Assembly: GCA_016282915.1 (NCBI GenBank)
Contig: JAEELW010000032.1
Location: forward strand, 1 to 32,410
Reading direction: 5' to 3'
DNA from: Lachnospiraceae bacterium
Lineage (GTDB): Bacteria > Bacillota > Clostridia > Lachnospirales > Lachnospiraceae
DNA length: 32,410 nt
Shown here: positions 32,318-32,410 of the stretch, one piece after another
Numbering within the stretch: position 1 is the stretch's first letter
Layout of the letters: every line of letters begins with the position of its first letter
Translations under genes and position numbers: made by a program
The notes under the pieces: generated by a model
Databases searched by the model: none
What the model was told of the DNA's origin: nothing
The model's input: only the letters and a program-made list of their open reading frames with translations

Positions 32318-32410
32318 ATGGCCAATAAGGCATTGACGATCTACATTTCGTCGGACGTTATCCGTATCGCCGAGATGCAGAAGAACAACAACAAAACTGT
32401 GGTTTTGAGC
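32318..32410 (+). CDS. pilM: PilM-like type IV pilus assembly protein, 5' part
   Basis: The first 31 codons of a gene running off the right edge: MANKALTIYISSDVIRIAEM and then QKNNNKTVVLS. The short strand-turn-strand opening with I-S-S-D-x-I-R is typical of the actin-like PilM, which sits under the pilus platform and binds the PilN tail. The position just after pilD in a pilus locus supports the call. AAAGGGGAG (32302-32310) lies seven bases before the ATG. PilN and PilO would be expected just outside the window. Confidence 0.7.
   Translation, partial: MANKALTIYISSDVIRIAEMQKNNNKTVVLS

Overview
The window looks like a chromosomal segment of a Gram-positive Clostridia bacterium, most likely a Lachnospiraceae member. 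The reasons are the gene families (flavin reductase-rubredoxin fusion, DUF1836, YfhO, DUF6311), the strong AGGAGG-type ribosome sites, and SigA-like promoters, many carrying an extended -10 TGn. The assignment comes from gene content only. No rRNA, tRNA, CRISPR array or insertion sequence was seen.

Left part (1-10361), mostly household genes: the 5' tip of an unidentified minus-strand gene, an hrb-like flavin reductase-rubredoxin, an acyltransferase-3 membrane protein, a cold-shock protein (minus), a DUF1836 protein, a small two-helix membrane protein and rpsT (both minus, rpsT with a UUG start), then lepA. Two paralogous large GT-C-like membrane proteins follow lepA; the first is separated from it by only nine bases.

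Centre and right (10377-32410), a type IV pilus and DNA-processing region. In order it holds pilT, comM, dprA, a YfhO protein, pilB, pilC, a second YfhO protein, the pilin pilA, then a minus-strand operon (DUF6311 protein and two more YfhO proteins), then pilD and the start of pilM. The machine parts visible are the extension ATPase (PilB), retraction ATPase (PilT), platform protein (PilC), major pilin (PilA), prepilin peptidase (PilD) and cytoplasmic clamp (PilM, partial). ComM and DprA are the recombination proteins used in natural transformation.

The most unusual aspect is that seven large polytopic membrane proteins resembling GT-C glycosyltransferases sit beside or between the pilus genes. 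YfhO of Bacillus and Listeria transfers sugars from a lipid carrier onto a surface polymer outside the cell. A working hypothesis is that this locus couples a Gram-positive type IV pilus to extracytoplasmic glycosylation, of the pilin or of a wall polymer. This is inference.

Other points for a second look: an imperfect tandem duplication behind pilA that carries the terminator and a conserved second hairpin; divergent promoters at 31155-31183 and 31447-31475 that place start codons almost at the predicted transcription start; a long structured leader before comM; and a tiny three-codon reading frame that ends one base before a YfhO gene.
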